Source of the DNA: Leptasterias polaris
Lineage: Eukaryota > Echinodermata > Asteroidea > Forcipulatida > Asteriidae
Reading direction: 5' to 3'
Length of the DNA: 64,000 bases
NCBI GenBank assembly: GCA_037783415.1
Contig: JAZGTN010000089.1
Location: forward strand, 1,798,001 to 1,862,000
Below, one piece after another: positions 18,320 through 31,556 of this stretch (its first letter is position 1; each line of letters starts with the position of its first letter). A program made the translations under genes and the position numbers. The notes under the pieces are model-generated. The model was not told the origin of the DNA. It searched no databases and saw only the letters and a program-made list of their open reading frames with translations.

Positions 18320-19254
18320 TTAATAGAAACATTGTTTGAAGACAAGAATGCTACTCCAGTTGAAGGTAGTGTCATAGATTGGTAAATACTCCAAAAATTA
18401 ATGACCATAAAACTTACTTGCAGCTGTTGATAGTATAAACTATATTGAGAAAGTAATATGATTTTGATGGTTTTTCATCCAAAAATATTTAAAACTGAGA
18501 AATGATTCATGCATGAATCCTTTCTCAGTTTCTGAGGGTTGGTGTCTGTTCGCGAATGCTGTGGCCAGAGATGCGGTTGGTACCTGTGTCACCTCACTAA
18601 ACATGAATGGATTCAACGTTCATGTTAAAATACCATGACATTTTTGGGGGCTGTTTTCTCAGAAAGTAGACACTGTATTCGGCTGAAACTATAAATAAGC
18701 ATTATGTTGACATGAACCAATCTATGATCCTACCTTTAAGAACAGTAGAATTGAGTGAGCTATGTGGAAAGAGCTGGCATGAAATTTTTTTAACAAGAAG
18801 TTCTAACTACCTCGAATGCAACTTAAGAAAGTTCAGAGCTTTTGCTTTTTAAACCAACTTATTAACATATATTGCCACAGTACTACTACAGACCTCACAT
18901 TTTGGTCTTTTTTAAACAATATAAAGTTTATACTCAAAGCCTTTTGGGTTTTTTTTTACGGAAACAAAATGTTTGAAGTGTACAGTTGTTGTATTAAACA
19001 AATTTTATCAGTTTTTTATTGTAATTGAACAGTTTTGATTTGCTCTTCAACTGTTGGTGTAATGTTTGGTAGATTCTTTGTTATGATGGGGCAAGCTCTG
19101 GGCTAGTTCCAAAGACATCCCCTCTCCAATACAGAAAGACTCAAATTCGAATACCACTTGATGCATTTGTGTATTTTCCCCAACAGGGGTGGGGGAACAT
19201 TAAGCAGCAGTGTTTTAAAAATTAATGGGCGAAGGGCAAACCAAAACTAATAAA
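18320..19254 (+). other. CDC7: CDC7 3' UTR region containing a TIR element
   Basis: Downstream of the CDC7 stop the sequence is non-coding. The first canonical AATAAA I noticed on the plus strand is at 19249-19254, with another near 19333. If either is used, the TIR element at 18356-18742 lies inside the 3' UTR. Confidence 0.5.
18356..18742. mobile_element. MITE-like TIR element next to the CDC7 stop codon
   Basis: The ends GTGTCATAGATTGGT (left) and ACCAATCTATGATCC (right) are inverted copies, each flanked by a GAAGGTA/TACCTTT continuation. The interior contains ACTGAGAAATGATTCATGCA followed by its inverse, and a CAGCTGTTGATAGTATAAAC block shared with the copies at 1232-1745 and 43310-43672. 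No transposase frame is present. It begins 37 bases after the stop codon. Confidence 0.7.
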
Positions 19255-19569
19255 GTGGTTTTTAAAGTTGTGAAAAGGGCTCCTTTCTTTTCATATCTTA
19301 GATTTTAAATGTAAATTTCAAGAGTTTAATAGTAATAAATATTAAGATTTTAACATCAAAAAGAGCCTTTGTCTGAGAGTTTCTTTTAAAGTTTGTGTAA
19401 GTATTCACATAAATGTATCAGATGAGATGACGTAAACAAACAGTGTGTTTATTATACCAAGGTAATAGATTTTATTGGTTAAGAACCAATCATGTAATGT
19501 GCACCATGGTTAACTAAAGGTTGACTATTTTGACTCGAACCCATGCTGGTCGATCATTGGTTGACTGCT

Positions 19570-19633
19570 GTGGTTGACCATTTGGAACCAGCCTCAGGAC
19601 CGTGGTTGACCATTTGGAACCAGCCTCAGGACC
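19570..19633 (+). repeat. Perfect 32-bp tandem duplication
   Basis: GTGGTTGACCATTTGGAACC plus AGCCTCAGGACC is present twice in a row without a mismatch. Confidence 0.9.
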
Positions 19634-20809
19634 ATGGTTTCTTCCATGTCCTGATAGCCTTGTTTCATGCTAACGTGTAAAGCGCAGAAGGGAACCAGTG
19701 ACACTATAGCAAAAAGGCGGTAGAAATGTTGAATACCGTACTGAGCATGAACGTTGCTAGTCAGTGGTCAACCACGGGTAGACTAAATGTGTGCACTCGA
19801 ACTTGCTCAGAGGAACAGGAGTGATGTAACCATTGGGGTACATTACCTTGATCATCCCCACCATTGGTTGTTTCTATCGCCTTGTACAATATCAGAAATA
19901 GCCCCTGAGTATGAGGTTGAACTTTTCAACTAAAAAATGAAATGCAATGTTCAAAAACAAATTAATAAAGAAATATAATTTGTTTTTATACTTTATAATG
20001 TTTGTTTCCTGCTCCTGCAATCTACAATTAAAACATTTGTATGCAATGAGGGGTCCATGGGTTTTGTACACCCTACGCAGAGCTGTGTATTGAGAGAGTT
20101 GCGACATAGAGGAACCATTTTTCTTTGGTCGCGTGATTGCTGGTGCCATTTACAATCCAAATGCAGGGCAGACTAGTCTGGCACCTATGTGGGTTTTTTT
20201 GACACAAGATGGCTTGTTGTCGAAACTCTTTCCATAATATAAGGCTCTAACCCACCATTTTCCCCCTTTGTATATTTTATTGTTATTGTTCTCTTTAGGC
20301 GCTTTACAAATGGGTGTACAAAACATAATGGACCCCCCAGTACAGTACTATGACCACCATTTCAATATCAAAAACACACTGAAAGTTTTGACAATCGTCC
20401 ATTTTTGTCATTTTTTAATAGTTAAAATCTGTTTATGTTTTACTAATAATCACATTTTCATACAAAAGTTAATCTACAAATAAACTCAGTGCTTTTTTTT
20501 AAATTTGTTATAAAGACATAACAATTAACATATCAGTTGAACAAGCTTTGCTCTTTTGTTTTGCACCTACAGCTAAATTCCCTGAAAACATGTTCAATAT
20601 AGCGACATGCAGCAACATCTGCAGACATGACAAAAACCACATACAATATATATATATATATGCAAAAACGAATACAGGTAACCAGTCCAAAACCTTTTCA
20701 TTACATGATTTACTAATGTTAAGACAGGGTGCCAGTTACCGACTACTTTTTACGTGTGGGCTTCATCTAGCGTACGTTGTTCTCGTTTGATGATTGTGAA
20801 AATTCACCC

Positions 20810-21012
20810 CGAGTGAAGATCATAGAGTTATATAAAAGAACTAGAGGTCGTACAAAACCATATGACACGGTCCGACAAGAAGCATTTTTGGCCATTGAGA
20901 AAATGGAGCTGACCCATCATATAACAGTTCACACATAGTGGGACAGCGGAGTTATGTGTGAGTAATAACAAGTGCTTCCTCTGGTTCTATTTATAACTCT
21001 ATGGTGAAGACA
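20810..21012. mobile_element. Inverted-repeat MITE-like element
   Basis: AGTGAAGATCATAGAGTTAT on the left pairs with ATAACTCTATGGTGAAGACA on the right; the arms are about 35 bases. The interior contains two inverted ACACATA/TATGTGT stretches. Confidence 0.6.
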
Positions 21013-21338
21013 CTAACGAGTAACAGCCCAGTGGCTTCATTTAGTCCAACCTCAACCAGGGCCCGTTTTTATGGCTCTGCTAACCAAGAAATACTTCTAT
21101 TAGTATCAGGGTAAGCGCCAAATTGTTGTGCTAGCTGTGTAAGTAAACAATGCTTACTAATGTGAATTGTAAGCACGCACTCAAGCAGAAACATCCTGCT
21201 AACCTGTAAAATACGTTTGGTTAATGTGGATTTTTCTGCTACCGCAATTTTTCACTTACAGAAAGCAGAGCCATGACATTGGGCTAGTTGTTAACCACCA
21301 ATACTATCAATTCCATTTCCTTATCCAACAAAGACTAA

Positions 21339-21511
21339 GGTCCAATCTCATAAAGCCTGTAAGCACAAAAACTTTGCTAAGCAGAAATAGGTTACCAGCC
21401 AAAATACCATGCAGTTAACATTGCTGCAACTGGTATCCCACTCATTTCTTACTCGGCAAAGAAATATGCTCAGCAGGATTCTCTGCTTTACAGCTTTATG
21501 AAATTGGGCCC
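21339..21511. mobile_element. GCTTAG-type palindromic MITE-like element
   Basis: The ends are inverted forms of CCAATTTCATAAAGC. Inside, CTAAGCAGAAATAGGTTACC and AGCCAAAATACCATG precede an inverted second half. At least nine relatives occur: 24080-24244, 25208-25420 (degenerate), 27980-28166, 28167-28355, 28552-28720, 29474-29664, 33478-33667, 43158-43309 with 43673-43694, and 62791-62958. Confidence 0.75.
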
Positions 21512-22290
21512 ACTCAACAAGTAAACGGCTAAAGAGTTCATTTGTATGCAATTAAGGTGGTAGCCAACCAATCCTGCTTAGCAAGTGTTCCTTGCTGAGC
21601 ATGTCATTCCGATGAATGTCCTGTTTTCCATCATCGGCTTCACAAAAGTTTCTTCAAGTGAATGCACATATCAGAAAAACAGTAAACTGCACTTGAATAT
21701 AGCGCTAATTCTTGTCGGAGGGAAACTGTCATGTTGAAATTTTCAACAAGAACCTCTTCACATAATACAAAAGTCAATAAAACGTACCCAATACCACAAC
21801 ATAAAGAACACAAATATTTTGTATAATAAAAATAAACAAATTATACGAGTAAAAATGAATCTAGGAGTGAAAATATTCCTGGTTACCTGGTAGTTGTAAA
21901 AACATTATTTTACTGACAGCATCTCTGATTTTAAGGGGCAGCATCTTGGGAAATTGTTTTCTAGAATTTAGACAAATTTTCAACGGCTGCTACGACATTG
22001 TTGAAGAATAGGACTTTTCGGCCACAGCCTAGGTCGTTAATTTGGACACGGCCTTAGAAGTGGTCACATACATTCAATGGTCTCTTCTTGATGGTAATTT
22101 GCTTCTTAAAAGGGATTTTCTCTGCTGAGAACATTTCTGTGCTTAGCATTTTCATGAAAGTTGGTTCTTGTGAAATTGTTCTTTTTTAATAATTAACGCA
22201 AGTAAAATGTTTACAGAAATGGAATTTTTAACACATGGTTTTGTTACATATAATAAAAGGTCACTTTGAGGGGACAATATTGGCCAAAAT

Positions 22291-22813
22291 ATACCGTGCA
22301 AGTCTCTTCTGGATTCAAATTTCCGGGGCCAAAAGGTTGGTCCCAACCATATTACGATTCTGTTTAAGGTAGTTTATGGTTTAAACAAATTATATCATAT
22401 TGTTGGGGAAGTAAAATGTTGCCATGAATTGTATGAAAGTAAAATAAATTTAATAAATCAATAAAGAAACCCAGTGAATAAGACTTGACCTCCGTTTCCG
22501 GTTACTTGTAAAAAATTAGGAATTTTTCCCAACTGACGTTCATGTTATCAGTAAACCTATGTAAGGGTCACACATTTGGGCATGATTGGCAAATGGGGTT
22601 TCTGAAACAAAAGCATCCTCGTTCTGAATTTTTCAAATGTTAGTTTTAACAAATTATGTGTTTTATATAAAAGTTGAAATTGTTTTTGGAACAAAAAAAG
22701 TTTTAACCTAGAATTGTGTAGTTAGAATTTAAAAAGGATTGATTTCATTGAAAAATATAGTCTTCGTTTTGGTGTTTTCTCGTTTTTGATTCGCATGAGA
22801 CTTGCACAGTCTA
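22291..22813. mobile_element. TIR element, GTGCAAGTCTC family, older copy
   Basis: It starts ACCGTGCAAGTCTCTTCTGG and ends ATGAGACTTGCACAGTCTAT. GGTTGGTCCCAACCATATTA and GACTTGACCTCCGTTTCCGG are shared with 44988-45694. Confidence 0.7.
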
Positions 22814-25800
22814 TTCCTGAAACATCATGGAAGATTTTCTTAAAATTTTGTACAATTTTGTTTTTAATGCTTAAAATTCATTGTGTTTTTGAATACCAAT
22901 ATCATTGCATAAAAATGTCTCTCCAAAATCTGAATAAGTCATTTTAAACAAAATTAATTGGTTTTAGGTTTCAAACCAGTTGAAAGTAGTGTGACACAAA
23001 AACATTTTTTCCAGAAGTGAAAACAATTGAAGTAGAACATGATTGTATTTTGGAATTGTTTAAAATACAAAACTTATTTTGTTCTGGGTTTACTCAGTTG
23101 CTCAAGATTAACACTTCTGGATGCTTTATCCATCATTCACAAAAAGAATAAAGCTCCACTAAATCTTCTTGAGTTGATAAAGTATCACAGATAGCACATA
23201 TGGTTTCATTTATAAATACCCATATTTTGAGGTCAGCTACTATACAATTACTCCTAGATATCCATAAATATCTTTTGTCAGTTGATCATCTAAAAATTAT
23301 ATCTGCTGCACATGGAATACATTCAGTCTCATAAAGTCAGCTAATAAGCTTTCCCAGATATCCACTAATATATTCATTAGTTGATTCACTGTTTGATCTA
23401 GATATAAATACTCAGTTCAGATATAAAACCTGTAAATAGTTTACCAATAAAAAAAACCATAAACATATTCATAGAGTGGATATCCACTAATAGTGAAAAG
23501 CATATCCACTGATAGAAATTTGTGGATTGATGTATCCAAGAATGTTTATGTGGATTGGTGTACATCAATACATTAGTTGATAGTGTATCCACTAAGGTAT
23601 TCACTAGTTCAATGAACTGATACTTCAACAAAGGTGACACACATACATCAACTACATGAATACAAAGTCTGCAACTCACAACTTTTCAGTTCAATCTGCT
23701 CTATGTAAAATGAGGTCCACAGAGCAGATTCACTCTCAACAATGTGCCTGCATTCAATCTAGCCCCCTGTGTTAAAAAACAATATATTTCTTTCCCCAAT
23801 CAAAGCAAAACAGTCACTTCCCACTTGTGCAAAATATCCATTTACATCATCTATATTACTAAGAACAGGCAGCATATGGTTAATATAAAACAAACAGCAT
23901 TTGTTTTTGGACTATCACAAAAACAAAAACAAATAAAAATACGGTGCTTCAATTTCAGTTCGTCTTTGCCAAACTGTACCTTTCCTACCACAGGTTCTAA
24001 CCCAGTAGGTTCAGTCAGTAGAAAAGGATGGCATTTCAACAGAAATTTAAAAAGCACTTTAGCAGCCATTGCAAGCACGGTCCAATTTCATACAGCTGCT
24101 AAGCACCACAAAACTTGCTAAGCATAATGCTTAGCAAAAATGGGATATCAAGTAAGATACATGAAAGGTCTCTCATAGATTTTGCTTAGCCTATTAAATT
24201 GTTAAGCCGTATTCTCTGCTTGACAACATTATGAAATTGGGCCTGGGATACGCCCAAGTACCGACCCCACCCTCATGCCCCGCCCACTCCCCTGCAGCAT
24301 CCTTCCCATCTACTTCCAGATTCAATTTTATTTACAGTCTTAATTTTGCTTGCGTTGTTTCAAATTTAAAAAGCCATCTTTAACTCGAACACGTACTTAC
24401 TATGTTCTTGAACCTGAGAAGTTTTTTTCTGGTGGTAAGTTCATAAATTTCAAAAATTACTTGTTTTATATCTTAATAAGTTATTCAATAATATACCCTT
24501 TGAAACTGTAAGTTAAGTATAAGGTATTTGTTTTGGTTACTACATGTTATGAACATCAGTTGATGTAACAATGGTATATAATAGCCAACTTATGCAATGC
24601 TAATTTGATATAATACACGACGAGCAGAGCATATCCTCAAAAGCCTTTCAAAAAACTTACAGAATGTTATTGGAAAAATGTTTTTCTTGTATGTATCGAT
24701 TCAGACCTAAGAGGTCAGCATTGTCTAGGGTTGTGTAGCGTTTAAACGGAAATTGTGACTTCCGGTTAACTTCTAAATTGTTTCTACTGATTCCAAACAG
24801 CCAACCTGTGAAAGGTGAAAATGTCAACACACTTTCCAAAATGGATCAGGTTTAAAAACTATAACACTATATCCAGTCTTCACAGTCACAAAACCACAAA
24901 CCAACAAATTGTAGTGGGTTGAACAAAATGTATTACAAATTGTACAGATAAGACAGTTTCACTAACAAAAGGGATGGCAATCAATCTCCCTGGATAACAT
25001 ATGGGGCTAACATTTTAAAGAAAATGAAGGTTGTTTTTGCCTTTGCTTTTATACAATTAGCATCCTTTTACCATTTGGGAAATTTGAAAATGGATTTCAA
25101 ATGGTTTTTTTTGTTTTTTTTACAACGGTTAAAAAACAAGGTCAACAAACTTTTGCATCATAGTCTAACAATATATACATGTACATTCAGGAGAATCACA
25201 AGTTGACTTAGCTCACTTTCAGAAAGCAGCTTAGCAGGATAAATTCTGCTTAACAAGTTTAGTTACTCAGCACGGTACCAGTCACAAGCAATAAACATTA
25301 CATAGCATTTTTGCTGCAAAGTCAAATGTTGTTCTTCAGCAGATTTTTGTCATCATTAAGCAGATTTTCAAGCTAACATGCTTAAGTTATAAAGCATTCA
25401 TACGTGCTAAGCAGGGAACCAATGACAAATGATACACATACATATTATAAATGTCAACCTGATTATGCTAAACACATTGGAGTGTTTAGAGCTTTCTAAA
25501 AAATGGGTCTCGGGCATCTTTAAAAAAGGTATGGGGTGTTCATTGTGTCATTATATACTCACATCACAGACCAGGTTACACACTATGAAGTGCGTCAGCT
25601 GCTATATGTTTGATTTCAATGTGAACTACACCAATCCCCCCCCCCAAACTCCAACCCCACCCAGTTCTTAAGTGATATACCCTTCACACGTGTTTGCATC
25701 ACAAAACTAATCTTCCATCACAAAACCTCTTCAAATTTAGCAAGAAGTTACCAAAGTAACCTTTTCAAACTTGAAAAACCATTTTCTCCACGAAATTGAA

Positions 25801-27979
25801 TCTTTTCTCAGGGCGGACAAAATATGTTTTTCAACCTACATTTTGTTTTACAAATTGAGATGCTTTCTTTTCTACACTTTTTCTTTCTTTTTTGAAGAGA
25901 TCCTCAAGATTTGTATTTTATTTATTTAGGTTCATTATTTGTTTCTTGTTGTGGGGGGGGGGGGGGATTTTTCCACTATGTATTAAAACATAAGTTTCAC
26001 ATCGAACACAATTTCCGACATATAAAAATAACAAAACGGTTTTTTTACATTTAAAAAAAGATAAATTCCTTTACAAAAAACACGCAATGGTAACCCAACC
26101 AAGTGATTTCAAACCATCATGTGTGTAGTCTGGTACAAACAGAACATCATAAAAAAAATCTATTTAGATAACTGATTAAAACTAAATGTAATAAAAAAGG
26201 ATATACACCACAGAAATTTAAAAATATCAAAATGTCAAATCCCAGGTATTTTGAATACATTTCTGTAATCGTTTCCCTTTTAGGAAAGTGAATCTCTAGA
26301 ACCTAACTGTGACTTTCTTGCCTTATACCCTTATTGTTTATAGCCATCTTGGTCTTAGGCTATGAGTTAGGTCCCGTCAGCAACTTTGAAAACGTGCGCT
26401 TTTGGCAGGCTTCAGACAGGCAGATGAAGCATAAGCCGAATCTGAAGCCTAAGCCCACCTGGAGCCTAAGCCCATCTGAAGATTAAGCCGAGGTTTCCCA
26501 AGCACCATAGTAACCAAACGGAGGCCGGGGAAAAGTAACAAAGTCTGGACCCCTCATTAAGGTAAGAGAATTTGAACTGTCATTTTCATAGTGTATACTG
26601 GAGATCAGACAAGAATGGCTCAAGACAGTTATGTGTAGTCTGCTTGCAAGTCATCATTGTGTGATATGTAATCGTATGTTTGTAATCATATGTTTATATT
26701 GTTATATCAGGAAATTTACAGCCAACAAGCTCCGGGCAACCAAGAAGAAATACTTTTTCCCACATAATTTTCTTGGGGACAGTAAGATACTACTCCAAAA
26801 CTGTCTATAGTGCTTCCAGAGTGATCCTTATGCATGCAGTGCATTAGGTTGCCTCATGGTAAATTGCCCAGTGTGAAGAGGCCTGCTTGAGCGGGGTCAA
26901 TGCACTGTTCGGCAAGCCAAAACTATCACTTGTTCTCAATGAACAAGAACGTCATGCACATAAAGATTCAAGCTCAGCTGTGTACATGTGTATTAAGAAA
27001 GTTAAAACATTACATGCTGGGTATAATGGTTACATTACATACACATCATAACCAGGAATCCATCACAATCCAGCAACCAGTTACCTCATTCAGGATAATC
27101 TGTACCTCCCTTGGAACCTTTTCCTCTCAATTGAGATATACAGTTATACCCCGATTGAAACCCTTTGTTTGGTGTAATAAAACTACCCTGATTGAGATAT
27201 ATCTTAATTATGACTTCTCGCAATGAAGATATTGGTATCCTCTTTGGGCGACTACAAGTCGTCTGCTCATGTATGGCTATGTACAGGTGTAATCCATTCT
27301 AATTCGAGATACAACTGTACCCCCATTGGAGGATAGCCCATAAACCATTGAGTGATATTGAATCTTTCATCAAACTAGTTCATCAAACTATCCCACTTGA
27401 GTTATACATTTATACACCTCGACTGGAACCCTTTTCTCTCATTGACTATAATAACAACAAAACATCATTATCTGCCTTTTTCACATTTGCATCCAAGAGT
27501 TTGATAGTTCTAACATTACAAGCTGATAAATTCTGATGGAAACCCCCAATTAATTTGCAAACGCACCTGTCTCCTTCATTTTAACATTAATGCCTTCATG
27601 CAATGAAGAGTCAAATACAATAAAGCTCCAGCACATTATACATGTATATATATATAGATGGCAGACACTTGCAATGGTTGCTATAAATTAACTCTCTAGA
27701 TTTTAGGTAAGGATTTGATCTGCATCCGAACAAGACTAAATAAAAAACCTTCAAGAATATTGTTGTCATGCTTATATCATGTTTTTATATGGTGAGGTAG
27801 ATTTTTAAAGTCCCTGTGCTACCTACATGTGTTACGCTGCTTTCTGCATGGTTGATTATATCAAAGACTTTTAAGCAATGTACAAGCCAAGACAATGCAA
27901 TGCAAGGATTAATGGTGTGGTTAACTGTGATGGTACTATTGTTAAGTCTTCCAATGCTTTTCATACCATTTGACAACGC

Positions 27980-28355
27980 TGGGTCCAATTTCATAGAGCC
28001 GAGCTGCTTAAGCACAAAAAGCAGTTAAGCGCAACAAGAATAGGCTTACCAGCCAAAATACTATGTCATATGTACCATCTGTGACTGGTATCCGGCTTAT
28101 TTTTGCTCAGCGGAACATGGGCAAACAATGTTTTCTGCTTAAGCATGCTCTATGAAATCAGGACCAGGGTCCTATTTTTCAGAGCTGCTCAAGCAGAAAA
28201 TATCACTAAAATAATCTACTAAGTAAAAATATGCAGGATACCAGTAACATATTGTACATGTGACATGATATTTTGGCTGGTAAACTTATTCAGGTAAGCA
28301 CAATTTTGTTGCTTTTAGCTATTTTCTGTGCTTAGGTAGCTCTATGAAATTGTGC
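27980..28355. mobile_element. Two adjacent GCTTAG-type palindromic elements
   Basis: The first (27980-28166) ends CTCTATGAAATCAGGACC and the second begins at 28167 with GGTCCTATTTTTCAGAGC, with no spacer. Each has the inverted GCTTAAGCA/TGCTTAAGC body. Confidence 0.7.
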
Positions 28356-28719
28356 ACTGGTTTTGTGATAACTAAACAAAAAGTTCACTTTAACAGAAGC
28401 CATTTTAAGTGTTGAATTATGATATAGTTTTTTTTTATAGAGCAAGTTGTTATGAAGGCTCGGAAAATATTAAATTAGTTTGGCAGCTTTTCATTCCAAC
28501 AATAATAATAATATTAATAATAATACAACATTTGGTAACCGTTCTCAATATGGGCCCAACTTCAAAGAGCTGCTTATGCAGAAACTATTGCTTAACATTT
28601 GAAGCAAAACTAAGCAGGATACCAGTTACACTTGTACATGTAAAATAGTATTTTAGCTGGTAATCGTATTCTTGTTGTGCTCAGCAACTTTTTATGATTA
28701 AGTAGCTCTGCTTTGTATA

Positions 28720-28957
28720 AAGACCGTGCAAGTCTCGCGCAAAGTTGGTTACAGCCACATTGAGTTTCACGTGTGCAAGCAATTTGTTTCTTCAAATACT
28801 TTAGTTTATGGCTGTCAAAAATAATATTGTATTTTCAGGAAAGAAAAATTTAGCCATAAAATATGGGGTATGAAAAGAATTTTAAGAGAAGATGTAATTT
28901 ATAGAAGGGTATAATAGTTTTTTTCTTGTTTTTGATACGCGCGAGACTTGCAGTCTA
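28720..28957. mobile_element. TIR element, GTGCAAGTCTC family, internally deleted
   Basis: Ends AGACCGTGCAAGTCTCGCGC and GATACGCGCGAGACTTGCAG match the family, but only about 240 bases remain. It directly abuts the palindromic element at 28552-28720. Confidence 0.7.
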
Positions 28958-29473
28958 CTACAAGATAACATTGTCTGCAGAAGTAATACAATTTGTACAA
29001 TTACCATGGCGACGCTAATCCCAATTAAAACAACCTTTTCCACAAGGGACACTTCTCAGAATTGTTGACTTCAGCCTGAGATGTTCAAAGTTACACAATC
29101 ATGGCATGTTCTGTCATTTGTTTCTTTGATTGCAAATCAAATTATCAAAAAAGCAAATTTATTGAACTCTGCAATATACTACAGTCTAACATACTTTATA
29201 CATAAACACTATCCTAAAATCTCTCTAATATTTTCCCCTCTTTTAAAAAAAAGTGATTCCTTAACCTTAATTTTAAAAAGGGCAAAATTATCAAAAAATA
29301 ATTGTCATGATTGGTTCAGCTGCACTTTTTCAAAATTGGTTTCTCCCCAAAACAAAATGTACATGACCCCCCCTCATAAAGATGTTTGTCACAAAACACT
29401 TAGCAAGTTTTGTTCTTTTTTCTCTTTAGCAAATTTGTGAGTTTAGCAGCTACTGAATCCAATGGTCCTCCTG

Positions 29474-29664
29474 TACCCAATTTCATAAATCCTGTAAGCA
29501 CAAAAACTTGCCAAGCACAGTCAAGTATTGCTAAGCAGAATCGGGTTACCAGCCAAAATTACATTAAGTTTGCATCGTTGTGACTGGTGCCCCACTTTAT
29601 TTCTGCTAAGCAAATGATTTTGTCAAGCGTTTTTTCTGCTCAACAGCTTCATGACATTGGCCCA
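29474..29664. mobile_element. GCTTAG-type palindromic element
   Basis: It starts CCCAATTTCATAAATCCTGT and ends CAGCTTCATGACATTGGCCC, with the conserved GGGTTACCAGCCAAAAT centre-left. Confidence 0.75.
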
Positions 29665-30698
29665 AGGGATGAAATTTTTTTTATTAATAATTTCACCTAA
29701 AATTCTACCAAACAAGTTGGATAGAATCAGCTGGTGCATTTCAGTAGATGGGTTTGAAGTCAAATTAGGAATTCAACAAATTAATATAAAAACTTTAATG
29801 ACAAGTTGTGTCCTATCGATGGGCAAGTTTACTTTTAAGAGACTATTTAATTACAAACAATTCATCATGATTATTCCTAGAGGACAGCATATTTCTATAA
29901 ATGATTGTAAATACTTTTTGATGTTATGGATGAAACATCAATTGTAGCAGGGAATTTGATCTACGAAATTCAGGAAAATGTAAAATGTACAAAATATTAT
30001 TCAGCTGCCAATATTAAAATTTCAAGGGGAAAAATCCAGCATGTTGAGTGAGTTATTTTTATGAGTGGGGAGAAAAGGGGGGGGGGGGGTGTCGGGGTAA
30101 ACTTGGGAGCACAATGCCAGTGTTTGTGTTTACCTGAAGTGTTTTTGTTTACCAACTCCTAATATTACTTAAAGTCATGTTGAAATTGAGTCTCTGGCTG
30201 TGGTCGTTGGCAACAGTGAAAATAGTGAAACACTTTCAATAAAACTCAAATACAAAGGTACCACAGACTGCCACAAAGTACCATACCTTCCAGGTTAGCA
30301 TTAAGTGCATGGGTTTCTTCTGTTTGTATAGCTTGTATTATGTGGAAACCCCATGGCTTGTGTACTGTGGACTTAGTCTCCACAGTCTCCTGTGGTATTT
30401 TGTGGAAAGAGCCAGTTAGGCAGGAGTGCATCAATGGCAAAAGGGTTTGAATGACTTGAATTTCCCATGATAAAAAAATGTACAATGGCAGCAAATTGTT
30501 CAGTAAAATAAAATAAAAACAGCAGCACATTAAAACTACAAGTGCAGGCTTGTTCCATCCAGCTTATGTACAATAGCATTAACTATCTGGATCTGTTGCT
30601 TCTTTATCCCGAGATCTTGAGATCTTGATCCCCGAGTTCCTGTGCAGCTACGCCACAAATCACAAATCTGCAACAATGTCATTTTGGTGATCACCTTC

Positions 30699-30704
30699 TT
30701 TATT
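30699..30704 (-). terminator. TGFBR3: Candidate polyadenylation signal for TGFBR3
   Basis: AATAAA on the minus strand, the first canonical one I noticed downstream of the TGFBR3 stop. If used, the minisatellite would be inside the 3' UTR. This is inference. Confidence 0.3.
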
Positions 30705-30870
30705 AGATAATACCTGCAGGTTGTAAGCAGTAATTGATTCATCTGGTCCCCTCAATACAAGCGTGTTGTGTCTCTTAGTAATTTCCGTATCATGTTCAAT
30801 AGACCTTATGCACTAACATCATCCTGATGCCATCTTAGAGGTAAAATGGTGAAGAAACAATAGAAGCAAG

Positions 30871-31556
30871 CGCCCAGGTATGTTCACCAATGCCCAGGTG
30901 CATTTGCCAATACCTAGGTGCATTTGCCAATACCTAGGTGTGTTTACCAATACCCAGGTGTGTTTGCCAATACCCAGGTATGTTTGCCAATACCTAGGTG
31001 CATTTGCCAATACCTAGGTGTGTTTACCAATACCCAGGTGTGTTTGCCAATACCCAGGTATGTTTGCCAATACCTAGGTATGTTTGCTAACGTCCAGGTA
31101 TGTTCGCCAATGCCCAGGTATGTTCTCCAATACCCAGGTATGTTTGCTAATGCCCAGGTATGTTCTCCAACACCCAGGTATGTTCTCCAATACCCCGGTA
31201 TGTTTGCTAATGCCCAGGTATGTTCTCCAACACCCAGGTATGTTCTCCAACACCCAGGTATGTTCTCCAATACCCCGGTATGTTTGCTAATGCCCAGGTA
31301 TGTTCTCCAACACCCAGGTATGTTCTCCAATACCCCGGTATGTTTGCTAATACCCCGGTATGTTTGCTAATGCCCAGGTATGTTCTCCAACACCCAGGTA
31401 TGTTCTCCAACACCCAGGTATGTTCTCCAACACCCAGGTATGTTCTCCAACACCCAGGTATGTTCTCCAACACCCAGGTATGTTCTCCAACACCCAGGTA
31501 TGTTCTCCAACACCCCGGTAGTTTGCTAATGCCCAGGTATGTTTGCCAACAACCAG
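30871..31556. repeat. 20-bp minisatellite, about 34 units
   Basis: The unit is TGTTCTCCAACACCCAGGTA, with variants such as TGTTTGCTAATGCCCAGGTA. Unit length stays at 20 bases until a single 19-base unit near 31521. Left units (about 30895-31060) are of the TTTGCCAATACCTAGGTG type; six identical units lie at 31381-31500. Long open frames on both strands here follow from the stop-free unit and are not genes. It lies about 500 bases past the TGFBR3 stop codon. Confidence 0.95.

Larger units (their letters stand above)
19255..30870. other. CDC7-TGFBR3 intergenic region, repeats only
   Basis: I find no gene. Content: a 32-bp duplication (19570), an inverted repeat (20810-21012), GCTTAG-type palindromes, TIR elements (22291, 28720), a stretch with a recurring ATATCCACTAAT motif (about 23255-23610), a region repeating GAGATATACAGTTATACCCC-like text (27126-27440), GAAGCCTAAGCCCA short repeats (26420-26490), and homopolymer G runs (25962, 30080). 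Confidence 0.6.
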
